Below, one piece after another: positions 35,801 through 43,720 of a stretch of 64,000 nucleotides of DNA; the first letter of the stretch is position 1, and each line of letters begins with the position of its first letter. The DNA comes from Kiritimatiellia bacterium (GTDB lineage Bacteria; Verrucomicrobiota; Kiritimatiellia; JAFGHX01): the NCBI GenBank assembly GCA_016929905.1, contig JAFGHX010000328.1, positions 1 through 64,000 on the forward strand. Reading direction: 5' to 3'. The notes under the pieces are model-generated. The model ran no database searches and was not told where the DNA came from. It saw only the letters and a program-made list of their open reading frames with translations. Made by a program: the position numbers and the translations under genes.

Positions 35801-37989
35801 CGCGTCCCTTCGAGCAACATGATCGTGATGCCCCCTACGGCCTCCGGAATCGCGAACGGCGGGAAGATCGTCGTCACCACACCCCAAGCGGCGGTGTAGT
35901 AATGCTCCATCACGATGCTCTCAGCTACGGAACCGAACGGTATCCTACGGCGGAAGATCTCGCAGGCTAGCCCGCCCCAGTCTCCGTTCATTGCGGCTTT
36001 CCCGTATGCCATCATCTCCTGGCCCAGGTTGAAGACCAGCAACCCTTTGGTCAGGGCCCGGCCGCCCGCGCTGGACTGGATGTCCCGATTCAGGCTCTGG
36101 TTGATGCTCTGAATGAACTGGATCGGGGCACTCTTCAGGAGCTTCTGATGCCACTCGACCTTCTGGAGCGCCCACGAGTCCTTCTTGAAGCCCAGCGTCA
36201 ACGCCAACTTGTAGAAGCCGTCGAACGCCGGTTCCCCGCGCAGCTCCGCCAACAAGGTATCGTCGAGGATATCGAGGCCACAGTTCAATTTGGTCGCCAG
36301 GTCGATCACCATGGCCGCCGCGAGCCTTTTGCCATTCTTCGACTTCGCCAAGTGCTCGGTGACAAAACACCAATCCTTGAGTTCGTGCCTGCAGATCTTC
36401 TCGATGGGCAACTCGGCGAAAAATGTGTCTCGCAGCGAGTCCCAGTTCTTACGCAGAGCCACGAAATCGGAATCCAGGCGAACCTTGTCGCGGCCCAGGA
36501 TGAGCTCACTGGTCTTCAACATGTCTTCAAGAGCTACGATTCTCGCTCTAATCTCTTCGGCTTTCCTGAACTTCTCGAAGTTCAGCTCGCCGTCCTTCTT
36601 GTTGGGCTGTTTCAGGACTTCACCTATGCTCGTGCGCAGTGTGCCGATCTGCGGACCGAAACTCTTCTGGGCGTTACGCCAGACGGCGTTAACGCACTTG
36701 CCGAAGAAGTCCGCCGTGAACGCGTTGTTTTCGGCAACGGCTCGCTTGGAGTACCCGCCGGGAACCGGCTCGAGCTGCACGTCGAGAGGCAGTTTGCCGT
36801 CACAGAACTCCTTGATCTTGTCTATTTGGCCTCCGATGTCTTTCACCTTGTCCAGTTCGCCCAAGGCATCGGCGAGATCCGCCAGCTTCTGGATGTCTGC
36901 GGGGATCCCGATCTCGATCCCATCGGCTTTCGCCTGAGCCTTGATGGAATCCATGCTGCGCTTCACGTATTTGCTCGCCTTGACGACGCACGAGAGCGGG
37001 TCGAAGCGCCTCGGCTGGCCCGGCCGGACAATGTCGTTGACCAAGTGGCGCACCATTTCCAGCGAGAGCGCGGGCTCCGTTCGATTCCGGAACTGAGCCG
37101 CCTCCAGTTCTCCGAACTTCATGTTCGTATACAGATCCACCTCGCCGGCCATCCGTTTGCGGCCTGATTCGCCCGTCACCTCGATGGTGTTGCCCGGCGG
37201 CAGTATCCGCAGCAGGGATCCACCCTTGAATTGCTGGTCGCCATACATCTTCCCGTGCGAGCCGACATAGACCTCCGGCGTCGCCTTGCCGTGTGCCGTG
37301 CATACGGAATCGAAGGCTATCGGATCCAGGCCCGTCCTGATTTCGATCAGCCGACCAAACTCGGCCTTGAGCGCCTTGCTGAACTCTGTGTCGTTGGAGA
37401 GAAAGGAGAAATCAATGTCGCCCTGGAATGTGAGCATGTGGGGTTCCTGGTTCACCCATTTGCCTATGTACCCCACGTAAGCGGCGTAACCGTGCTTCGG
37501 TCCGCCTTTATTCTTCCATACGTTCTTCAGCGCCAACTCAATGCACTCCATTGTCACACGGCGTCGGTATGTCAGCAGTTTCTGCTCAACAGGCGTGCTC
37601 CCGCACCCGTTCTTCGGTCCGAGAATCTGCTCGGCTACCTCCAGGCCCTGTCCGTACGCCAACGTTTTGAACTCGATCACATCCATCATCTCGATTTTGT
37701 TGTCGGCAAGCGTACGGAAAAACGCGTTTTCCGACATCACGCCATTCTTGACGTCAAGCAGCGCGCGGGCGATGACATGGTTCTTCTGCTGCTGCGGCTT
37801 CGTCTGCTCGCGGAGCAGTTTCATGCGGACCCGTTCCCACCACTCGCGGTCCGATGTCGATGTCGTGGCGGCCTCCGCGCCGCCGGACGCCAGTCCGCCT
37901 CCGGTCTGCGCGCGGCAGAGCGTGTGGAGGGTGACACCAAGAAGGCCGAACGCAAGCCAGCCGCACAGGAATGCGTTTCGTTTGTTCAT
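32848..37989 (-). CDS. Giant exported multidomain protein
   Basis: A 1,713-residue protein with a signal peptide (CGWLAFGLLGVTLHTLCRAQ). The first 300 residues hold a nucleotidyltransferase-like pattern HMLTFQGDIDFSFLSND (190-196 GDIDFSF), then FDSVCTAHGK. Helical regions follow, including the hydrophobic AAWGVVTTIFPPFAIPEAVG (near 690-710). From about 1130 come several carboxypeptidase-regulatory-like beta modules (GTYRVSVSAPNYKSR; GTYTVSASAPGFPE), a PKD-like module, a Pro-Glu-rich linker and a C-terminal domain of about 140 residues. The start ATG 37989 has GGAG nearby. It follows the duplicated DcrB-like gene after 36 bases, so they form an operon. I do not recognise the family; a large envelope or secreted effector is possible. 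Confidence 0.7.
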   Translation of the reverse strand: MNKRNAFLCGWLAFGLLGVTLHTLCRAQTGGGLASGGAEAATTSTSDREWWERVRMKLLREQTKPQQQKNHVIARALLDVKNGVMSENAFFRTLADNKIEMMDVIEFKTLAYGQGLEVAEQILGPKNGCGSTPVEQKLLTYRRRVTMECIELALKNVWKNKGGPKHGYAAYVGYIGKWVNQEPHMLTFQGDIDFSFLSNDTEFSKALKAEFGRLIEIRTGLDPIAFDSVCTAHGKATPEVYVGSHGKMYGDQQFKGGSLLRILPPGNTIEVTGESGRKRMAGEVDLYTNMKFGELEAAQFRNRTEPALSLEMVRHLVNDIVRPGQPRRFDPLSCVVKASKYVKRSMDSIKAQAKADGIEIGIPADIQKLADLADALGELDKVKDIGGQIDKIKEFCDGKLPLDVQLEPVPGGYSKRAVAENNAFTADFFGKCVNAVWRNAQKSFGPQIGTLRTSIGEVLKQPNKKDGELNFEKFRKAEEIRARIVALEDMLKTSELILGRDKVRLDSDFVALRKNWDSLRDTFFAELPIEKICRHELKDWCFVTEHLAKSKNGKRLAAAMVIDLATKLNCGLDILDDTLLAELRGEPAFDGFYKLALTLGFKKDSWALQKVEWHQKLLKSAPIQFIQSINQSLNRDIQSSAGGRALTKGLLVFNLGQEMMAYGKAAMNGDWGGLACEIFRRRIPFGSVAESIVMEHYYTAAWGVVTTIFPPFAIPEAVGGITIMLLEGTRMFYWNEKLSLLEDNLYLTAKFKLNRSRTRELRIKGKAEVGAWWLVSVRYKDVTIPRESMYKEIIKQWENWDIFQETICSADPELSWIRETLKHPIMTDKLRRHQYGKLAKREEAVLKDFCGTLIEKLEERMAADYELVAGRLVDLIEELRDIARDLRIEKEMETAMVADAQRSRMADLMTWLWNIEARDFCAQGSQEERGQRIARIVVRYLKAYRMVLRYRQKAEGAVELSGKQDDGLRLLTGPNVLSGNSVTDLRVARHWLSVQNGIMSDMACRLLAIKRKYIAGAALDSAFDKRMLREVVRHEVWRVAWREVYKNREAMKPKALERAGKHDTERKTFEEDFERYYARQGVRLLTVRLRQRIDGRDTDTPVPKGQVYVRYRTGKKVKLDEKEAGDYACAPPPPGEYHLFAWADGFKAPAGQEKVAVPFSIPAPVQGETPEPVTKTVYLSPVNDGRVVVIVMDRQSMMPVPGAKVVLATSESGAGPSERQPAEIQWGKGRHIFEQLPPGTYRVSVSAPNYKSRVRDAPVVLTAEASAPPPIRLLLDRLAGVVVVAVTDENGARVADAEVSVGGAAAVTDSAGQARFANVPAGRCVAVRVSKTGYHAETTEVDVLLEQENAEIVKRVVLRRAEMPATLVVAVTCTGSAPAAGQIRIRVQGPATDFSGTGRHARIENVGPGTYTVSASAPGFPEVVQRVDIAPPRPGEAPDARTYSVTLALSAVSMTLTPAHIRAGIFQGCIWRIAFSTPPSNAHLRWSENGKDMGVLLADHLYRQYGKAGTYRVGAVLIDNASGARLASAEAMATITKKPEPESEPEPEPQPRQEPDQAPEPKPTGPRVYRGKATLVQTIKLEWGQRASRSCTTVEDMTIEFLPNGAIRGSIHYGKCVTFTGTDWEDGSMRILTVEPNSFDALFGGAYDAAGRCRFSGSWPVAPRKWNLSAKQITDVWEVTSDPIRINLDTGRGKRAVFYRQIRKASFTLHRVE

Positions 37990-38025
37990 GTCACGGCTCC
38001 ATCCTCATCTCGCGAACGACAGGAC

Positions 38026-39144
38026 TCATTCGCTGAGCGGTGCCAGCGTCCGGAGCAGTTGCTCCACGTGCAGCTCCACTTTCTTCTTCCATATCCGTTC
38101 GGGCGCCGCGACGCTGAACCAGCCGATCTTCTCCGGCCGCTGCACCAGCACGTGCCTGTAGTGATAGGCGTCCTCGCCGCCGCCCTCTTCGGCGACGTCC
38201 AGGACGAAACAGGACATACCCCCCAAGGACGAAGCGTCTTCACGGAGAATCCTGGCGGCCGGATCGACGTTCACCTCGTCGCGCACGGCAGCCACCGACG
38301 CGTCCAGGTCCTTGTAGTCCGACGCGCTGCGCGCCATGACGTGCAGGTTGATGGATGCCTCCCACTCGTCCATGCCCGGCGCGCCGCTCCAAGTGATGCC
38401 TTTCTCCAAACCCGCGATCTGTTCCGATTCCCATTTCTCGGGAACGGCGAACTCCACGGCTAATGCCTTGTCCCGGTAGAGCCTGTAACCTGCGGCGACA
38501 GTGGTCTTCCGGCCGGGAGACGGTTTCGGGTTGGACTGGGAGAAGGCCGGGCCCGGTTTCGGCGCCACGCGTTTCGCCTCTGCCGTCGGAGCCGAACTCG
38601 GTCGTTCCGCCGCCGCAGGCGCAGGGGCGACAGCCGCGGCGGCTCGGCCGGCCGATTTCACACTCAGCAGGATCTGCTTCAGCGGTTCTGCATCCCGACG
38701 CGACGTGAAGCCGTGCACCACCATCTTCACGCCGTGCTCGACGAAGGACAGCGCATGCAACGTGACGTTCTCGTCCGCGGCGCGTGCGCCGTACATGCGA
38801 TAGATGCACCGAACGCCGTCGAGCGCCACCCACTTGTTCTGCCGTCTTCGGAACCGGGTCACGGCCGGCTTGAACGTCTCTTCGTATTCCGTGGCCAGCG
38901 ATGCCAGGGTCGCGTCGTCGGCACCGCCGTTCACCTGGACCCATGTGTCGCCGGCGCTGTTCTTGAGCCTGAGCCACACCCCGGATGAGCCGGCCGGGGC
39001 CGTATCAGCCACGAAATCGTCCGGGGCGGCAAGTACATACCCCGTCTGCCCCACTGCGAACTCGCCGGCATGGGCATCGGCCAGCATCCCGAACATGACA
39101 CATGCCAGGACGCCGACGCTTCGACAGACACGCCGCCTTGTCAA
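38026..39144 (-). CDS. Exported protein with two DcrB/PsbP-like domains
   Basis: A 372-residue protein with a signal peptide (VGVLACVMFGMLADAHAGE). Two similar alpha/beta domains, about 28-165 and 215-372, are joined by an Ala/Pro-rich linker. Each begins with a Y/G-hydrophobic strand (YVLAAPDDFVAD; LAVEFAVPEKWESEQ) as in DcrB or PsbP-fold proteins, and the second resembles the C-terminal domain of the transglutaminase-like protein at 30599. The start is TTG 39144, with GGAGGTG four bases upstream, a rare but well supported start. It heads the operon with the giant exported protein. A periplasmic ligand- or cell-wall-binding role is inference. Confidence 0.72.
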   Translation of the reverse strand: MTRRRVCRSVGVLACVMFGMLADAHAGEFAVGQTGYVLAAPDDFVADTAPAGSSGVWLRLKNSAGDTWVQVNGGADDATLASLATEYEETFKPAVTRFRRRQNKWVALDGVRCIYRMYGARAADENVTLHALSFVEHGVKMVVHGFTSRRDAEPLKQILLSVKSAGRAAAAVAPAPAAAERPSSAPTAEAKRVAPKPGPAFSQSNPKPSPGRKTTVAAGYRLYRDKALAVEFAVPEKWESEQIAGLEKGITWSGAPGMDEWEASINLHVMARSASDYKDLDASVAAVRDEVNVDPAARILREDASSLGGMSCFVLDVAEEGGGEDAYHYRHVLVQRPEKIGWFSVAAPERIWKKKVELHVEQLLRTLAPLSE

Positions 39145-39181
39145 TAGACACCTCCGTGCTCCATGTCAGACCGCATCCCGA

Positions 39182-40159
39182 CTACAAGCCCGATGTCGGG
39201 TTCCTGCGGTCGTCGCTTCCCGCCAGGCTGCGCAACTGTTCCTTCAGCAGTCCGCCAGACCGGGCCAGCCCTTCGGCCTCGTCCCGCGCCAAGTCGCCTG
39301 CGACGATGCGCTCGATGCCCCGGCCACCGACGACGCACGGCACGCTCAGGCACACGTCGCGCAGCCCGTATTCGCCCTCGAGCCGGGTAGACACCGTCAG
39401 CACGCTGCGCTCGTCGCGCAGGATCGCGCCGACAATGCGCACGAGGGACAGGCCGATCCCGTAGCAGGTTGCGCCCTTGTAGTCGATGATATGATAGGCG
39501 GACTTGCGGACTTGTTCGACGATCTCCGCCCGTTTCTCGCGCCAGTTGGCGCATCTGCCGCACGTGGCGCAAAAGGCGTCGATGGGCAACCCGGCGATAT
39601 GCGTCATGGACCAAGCGGCCACTTCGCTGTCGCCGTGTTCGCCGACGATGTAGGCGTGCACGTTGCGCACGTCGATCCCGCAGGTTCGGCTCAGCAGGTA
39701 GCGGAACCGCGCGCTGTCCAGCACGGTGCCGGAACCCAGCACCCGTTCGCGCGGCCAGCCGGTCCGCCTCAGCGCGACGCCGGTGAGGATATCCACCGGA
39801 TTCGTCACCACGACCACGACGGCTTCCGAGCGCTGGGCGGTCAGATCGTCGGCGATCCGTTCGACGATCCCGGCGTTGCGCCGCAGCAGATCGAGCCGCG
39901 TTTCGCCCGGTTTCTGCTTGGCGCCCGCGGTGACGACCACCACGCGCGCATCGGCGTAATCGCCCGCATCGCCCGCTCGAATGGCGACGGGCGGCATGAA
40001 CGGCGAACCGTGCGCGAGGTCCAGCGCCTGGCCTTCGGCCAGCTCCCGGCGCAGGTCGATCAGCACGATTTCCGACGCCGTGCCGGTCTGCGCCAGCGCG
40101 TAGGCGAACGTCGCGCCGACATCGCCCGCCCCCACAATGACCACCTTGCGTTCCGTCAT
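39182..40159 (-). CDS. ldh: L-lactate dehydrogenase
   Basis: A 325-residue NAD-dependent enzyme that interconverts pyruvate and L-lactate in the cytoplasm. The Rossmann motif VVIVGAGDVGATFAYALAQ is near the start. VTAGAKQKPGETRLDLL has Gln at the specificity position, where malate dehydrogenases have Arg, and carries the loop Arg. VTNPVDILT and the catalytic GEHGDSE follow. The C-terminal region has a Cys-rich insertion FCATCGRCANW not usual in the family. I choose ATG 40159, nine bases from GGAGG; GTG 40165 is too close. It sits 51 bases after the RNA-ligase gene on the same strand. Confidence 0.9.
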   Translation of the reverse strand: MTERKVVIVGAGDVGATFAYALAQTGTASEIVLIDLRRELAEGQALDLAHGSPFMPPVAIRAGDAGDYADARVVVVTAGAKQKPGETRLDLLRRNAGIVERIADDLTAQRSEAVVVVVTNPVDILTGVALRRTGWPRERVLGSGTVLDSARFRYLLSRTCGIDVRNVHAYIVGEHGDSEVAAWSMTHIAGLPIDAFCATCGRCANWREKRAEIVEQVRKSAYHIIDYKGATCYGIGLSLVRIVGAILRDERSVLTVSTRLEGEYGLRDVCLSVPCVVGGRGIERIVAGDLARDEAEGLARSGGLLKEQLRSLAGSDDRRNPTSGL

Positions 40160-40210
40160 GGCCACAGACCTCCGCCGGCGCGCCCGCTCTTCGGGCGGGC
40201 ATACGGCCGG

Positions 40211-40969
40211 TCAATCGAACTTGCTCTGGTCTTCCACCTCGTCGCGGCCCGCGGGATCGTAATCCCGGATCGTCACCTTCTCGCTGTAGAACCAGGCGAA
40301 CATGTCGCGGCGCAGCTTGGCGCGCCATTTCTGCTCCTGCGCCTTGCGCTTCAGGTTGTAGAACACGACGCCTTCGGCGAAGACCTTGTCGTCGAGCCCG
40401 AGCTTCGAGGCGCGCTTCGTGTAGTAGCGCGAGAAGAGCCAGTCCTTGAACCAAGCACTCCAGTTCTCGAACGTGCGCTCGTGCTCGTGAAAGGAGCGGT
40501 AGCGCAGGCGGTCTACCGCCGTGTCGAACGGGTACCACTCGTGCAGGTCGAGCTTGTACGGGTTGCCCTGCACCTTCGGGCCGATCAGCTCGCCGGCCTG
40601 TTCGCCGTCCGGCTTCACCAGCCCCTTGCCGATCGACATGAAGATCCCCTCGATGATGAACGTCTTGCCCTTGATCACCTGGAGCGGGTCGATCACGTTG
40701 AGCCGGTTCTGCACGGCCACCAGCCGCCCGCCCTGCGTCAGGATCTTCACGTTCGTGCCGTTCAGTTTTTCGACGGCCAGGGTGTCGGGATCCTCGAAGA
40801 CCCATTCGTAGCCCGGATTCACGCGGTTGACCACCAGGTAGGCTTCCGGCTCGCGCAGTCCGAGCGCCGCGCCGTGCTCCTTCCATTGCGCTTTGTCCAC
40901 GCCGAACGTCTGCCGGATGAACGGGCATTCCAGCTTCGGGAAATCGGTCAGTACGGGTGTTTCGCTCAT
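40211..40969 (-). CDS. RNA-ligase-family protein
   Basis: A 252-residue protein of the covalent nucleotidyltransferase (RNA ligase) superfamily. Motif I is VEKLNGTNVKIL, with Lys68 as candidate adenylated residue and KLNG in place of KxDG. FIIEGIF (Glu107) fits motif IIIa, AEGVVFYNLKRKAQ (Glu199) motif IV, and a Lys-rich stretch up to KWRAKLRRDMF motif V. No C-terminal specificity domain is present, so the protein is short. Members seal RNA or repair tRNA; partners such as a kinase-phosphatase are not seen here. The start is ATG 40969, after GGAG. The 308-base upstream gap holds only a terminator-like hairpin. Confidence 0.78.
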   Translation of the reverse strand: MSETPVLTDFPKLECPFIRQTFGVDKAQWKEHGAALGLREPEAYLVVNRVNPGYEWVFEDPDTLAVEKLNGTNVKILTQGGRLVAVQNRLNVIDPLQVIKGKTFIIEGIFMSIGKGLVKPDGEQAGELIGPKVQGNPYKLDLHEWYPFDTAVDRLRYRSFHEHERTFENWSAWFKDWLFSRYYTKRASKLGLDDKVFAEGVVFYNLKRKAQEQKWRAKLRRDMFAWFYSEKVTIRDYDPAGRDEVEDQSKFD

Positions 40970-41193
40970 GGGTCGTCTCCTGTCCTGATCGGTCGCAACA
41001 TCGCCTCCGCCAAGAGGCTATCGCAAGGCGGCGGGGCAGGCCAGAAAAATCCGGCGAGCCTGGAACCTGGTGGCACATCTCACGCCCGCGTGTCCGGGCC
41101 CTGGTGGCCGACTACCCGGGCTGGAGCAGGGTAGCTTTCACCGATTGCCTGCCTTCACAGCCGGAGGCGACGGCAGGAGCCGAGGCCGGGGCT

Positions 41194-41216
41194 GCGTCCC
41201 GAGCCGCTCGGGACGC
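41194..41216 (-). terminator. Hairpin after the TPR transferase gene
   Basis: A perfect 10-bp stem GCGTCCCGAG/CTCGGGACGC with loop CCG, 62 bases past the stop at 41278. There is no T run. Confidence 0.55.
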
Positions 41217-41277
41217 GCCCTGATTGCCGACCGTCAGACACGAGATGCGGGCTGCTCGCCCCCCGGCCGGGCAGCGC

Positions 41278-43266
41278 CTAGTGAGGCCGTCGGTGCGCGA
41301 GTTTTTCGCGGCCCGCCTTCACGCAGTTCCGGATGGACGGGTCCTGCGGGGCGATGGCGAGCGCCTGCTCCCACTCGCGCAGGGCGTCCGCATAGCGCGC
41401 CTGTTGATAGTAGGCCAGGCCCAGGTTCTTGTGCAGCTGGGCGAGACGCGGGGTCGGCAACGGGCAGCGTGCGATCGCGAAGCGGTACGCCTCGATGGCC
41501 TCGTGAATCCGGCCCAGTGTGTAGAGGGCGACCCCGCGGTTGTTGTGCGCCTCCACGTGGTCGGGTTCGGCCGCTATCGCTTTGTCGTATTCGCGCAGCG
41601 CGTCCTGCAGCCGGCCCTGATCGGCGTAGACCAGCCCGAGGTTGGTGCGGGCTTCGGGATCGTTCCCGTTCACGGCCAGCGCTTTGCGGAAGTGGTCAAG
41701 CGCCTCCTCAACGCGACCCTGCTCGCGGTACAGCGCGCCCAGGTTCGTGTGCGCGTCGAAATAGTCGGGTTTCAGTTCGACGGCGCGCCGGTGCGATTCG
41801 ATCGCCGCCGCCCGCCGGCCCTGCGCGGAGTACAGCAGGCCGAGGTTGTTGCAGGACACCCAGCTGCGCGGATTGACGCCCAACGCGTGAGAATAGAGCG
41901 ACATGGAGTCGCGCCAGGTCCGGGTCTGGCCGAAGCTGCGCACGCCGAGAATGAGGAGCAGGGCCGGCGCGGCGGCCAGCGCCGGGCGGCCGTACCGCGC
42001 GACAAGCCACGCGGCGGCCAGCGCCGGGCCGAGCATGGCGGCGTACAGGTAGTGATCGGCGGTCGTGGAGTACTGTTGGAACTGGAAGGAGAGGAACCCG
42101 AGCACCGGCAGCAGCGCGGCGGCGAACACGGCCATGGCCGCCAGGAGCCAGCCCGTCCGGCGCGGCGTCAGGAGCAGCAGCCCGGCCAGCACGTACGGCA
42201 GAAGACCGGTCAGCGGCAACCAGGCCTGCTTCAGGACAAACGACGGCAGGCGCCCGTAGTCGAAAGCGAGCCGCGCCGGCCACACCAGCTTGAACAGATA
42301 GAAGCTGAACGCGTCGCCGGCGATCAAAGGGCGCGCCCAGAGCGGCGGCTTGACGAGCGGCGCCACGTATTGCGCCTTGCGCCCGTAAAGCACGACCGGC
42401 ACGGCGAGCAGGAGCCAGCCTGCTGCCAGGACCAGAGCCCAGCGGCGCGGCCCGGCGCCGAGGCGCCGGACCAGGCCGCGGAGCCCGGAGTCGCCGGTCC
42501 GGCACAGGCTGAACACCAGCAGCGCGAGTGCGAACAGCGGCGTGACAACGGCGCTCGGCTTCGACAAGAGCGCAAGCCCGTACGCCGCCGTGCCGGCCAG
42601 ACAGGCGGCCCCGAACGCGAGCGGCCGCCCCCGTGCGGCGCCGTCCGGCGCGGCGAGCAGTCTGTACACGCGCAGGAACTGCCAGCCGGCGACAAGCATG
42701 AACAGACCACAGAGCACATCCTTCAGGCCGCAGGCCCAGCCGACGCTTTCGACCTGAACCGGGTGCAGGGCGAACACGAGGGCGCCCGCCGACGCCGCCC
42801 ACGGGTCGCCGAAGACATGCCGCAGAATGGCCAGAGCCGCCAGGACAGCGAGCGCGTGAAACAGAAGATTCGCCCCGTGAAAGAAACGCGGATCCAGCGC
42901 GCCGCCGCGCTGGGCGTGAAACGCATGCGACAAGCGCGCCACGCCGCCCCACACCGTGAACGAAACCGGGACGTACAACCCCGAGAAGACGTTGCGCCAA
43001 TAGGCGCCAATGTTGGCGGCGGTCGGGCGGATCAGGTCGCGGTTCTCGCGCAGCCAGTGTGCGTCGTCCCATGTCGTGAACTCGCACGTCAGCAGCGGGG
43101 CGTAGGTGGCGAGCGTCGCCAGAACGACGGCCGCGGCGACGGCGATTTCCACGCGGCGTGAGGCGCGGCGCGCTGTCTCCCGCCGTACCGGCTGGACGGG
43201 CGGCTCGCCCCTCTCAGCGGCACCCGCGGCGTCCTTCTTGCGTCGGTCACGCTTCCTCGCTGCCAT
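41278..43266 (-). CDS. Membrane glycosyltransferase-like protein with C-terminal TPRs
   Basis: A 662-residue protein. A Lys/Arg-rich N-terminus (to 40) is followed by about ten TM helices with the first-loop acidic motif CEFTTWDDAHWLRENRDLI. FHGANLLFHALAVLAALAI and FALHPVQVESVGWACGLKD follow, as in the TMTC/O-mannosyltransferase-like proteins. From about 440 six or more TPRs follow (GRRAAAIESHRRAVELKPDY; GRVEEALDHFRKALAVNGND; GRLQDALREYDKAIAAEPDH). The TPR part would lie on one side of the membrane and recruit acceptor proteins. Start ATG 43266. A sugar-transfer role is inferred from family resemblance. Confidence 0.78.
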   Translation of the reverse strand: MAARKRDRRKKDAAGAAERGEPPVQPVRRETARRASRRVEIAVAAAVVLATLATYAPLLTCEFTTWDDAHWLRENRDLIRPTAANIGAYWRNVFSGLYVPVSFTVWGGVARLSHAFHAQRGGALDPRFFHGANLLFHALAVLAALAILRHVFGDPWAASAGALVFALHPVQVESVGWACGLKDVLCGLFMLVAGWQFLRVYRLLAAPDGAARGRPLAFGAACLAGTAAYGLALLSKPSAVVTPLFALALLVFSLCRTGDSGLRGLVRRLGAGPRRWALVLAAGWLLLAVPVVLYGRKAQYVAPLVKPPLWARPLIAGDAFSFYLFKLVWPARLAFDYGRLPSFVLKQAWLPLTGLLPYVLAGLLLLTPRRTGWLLAAMAVFAAALLPVLGFLSFQFQQYSTTADHYLYAAMLGPALAAAWLVARYGRPALAAAPALLLILGVRSFGQTRTWRDSMSLYSHALGVNPRSWVSCNNLGLLYSAQGRRAAAIESHRRAVELKPDYFDAHTNLGALYREQGRVEEALDHFRKALAVNGNDPEARTNLGLVYADQGRLQDALREYDKAIAAEPDHVEAHNNRGVALYTLGRIHEAIEAYRFAIARCPLPTPRLAQLHKNLGLAYYQQARYADALREWEQALAIAPQDPSIRNCVKAGREKLAHRRPH

Positions 43267-43720
43267 AGCCTGAAAGGCTACGCGGCGGCGGGCCCTTTGT
43301 CGAGCGTGGAGCGGACGCGGCTCACGGGCGACTCAGTCGAACGAATCAGCGCGAACGCGACGGCCGTGTTTGGTACGACCGCGCACATGAGGGGCGAGCA
43401 ACTGGCTCAACGGGGTCTTGTTGGTGAAGGTGGAAAGTTGAGCCACGAGCCGGTCATTGATCTGCTGGGCACGGAAGATGGATCCGGAAATCGTCGACCG
43501 TTCTCGCCGCCGTTCTCGCGTGTCCGCCGTAGGCCCGGCAACGGCGGGTCGACCGAATCCGTGGCGCCTGATGATGACCGTGAGGGGCGAAAGCGGTGGA
43601 CGATAACGGACGACGATAAGGGTCGAGGAGGAAGAGGAGAACGACGCTCGAATGACCGATTGCCGAACCTGCGGTGCCGCCGCCCCGCCGGCACCACAGG
43701 CCACACAGGAACTGCGCGGC
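43267..43720. other. 454-base gap without a credible gene
   Basis: No frame shows codon-like composition, conserved motifs or a good start. On the minus strand a pyrimidine-rich low-complexity tract (TCCTCTTCCTCC near 43630, then repeated CGTCC/TATCG) occurs. It may be decayed coding sequence or a repeat remnant between the sulfatase and the TPR transferase. Confidence 0.5.
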
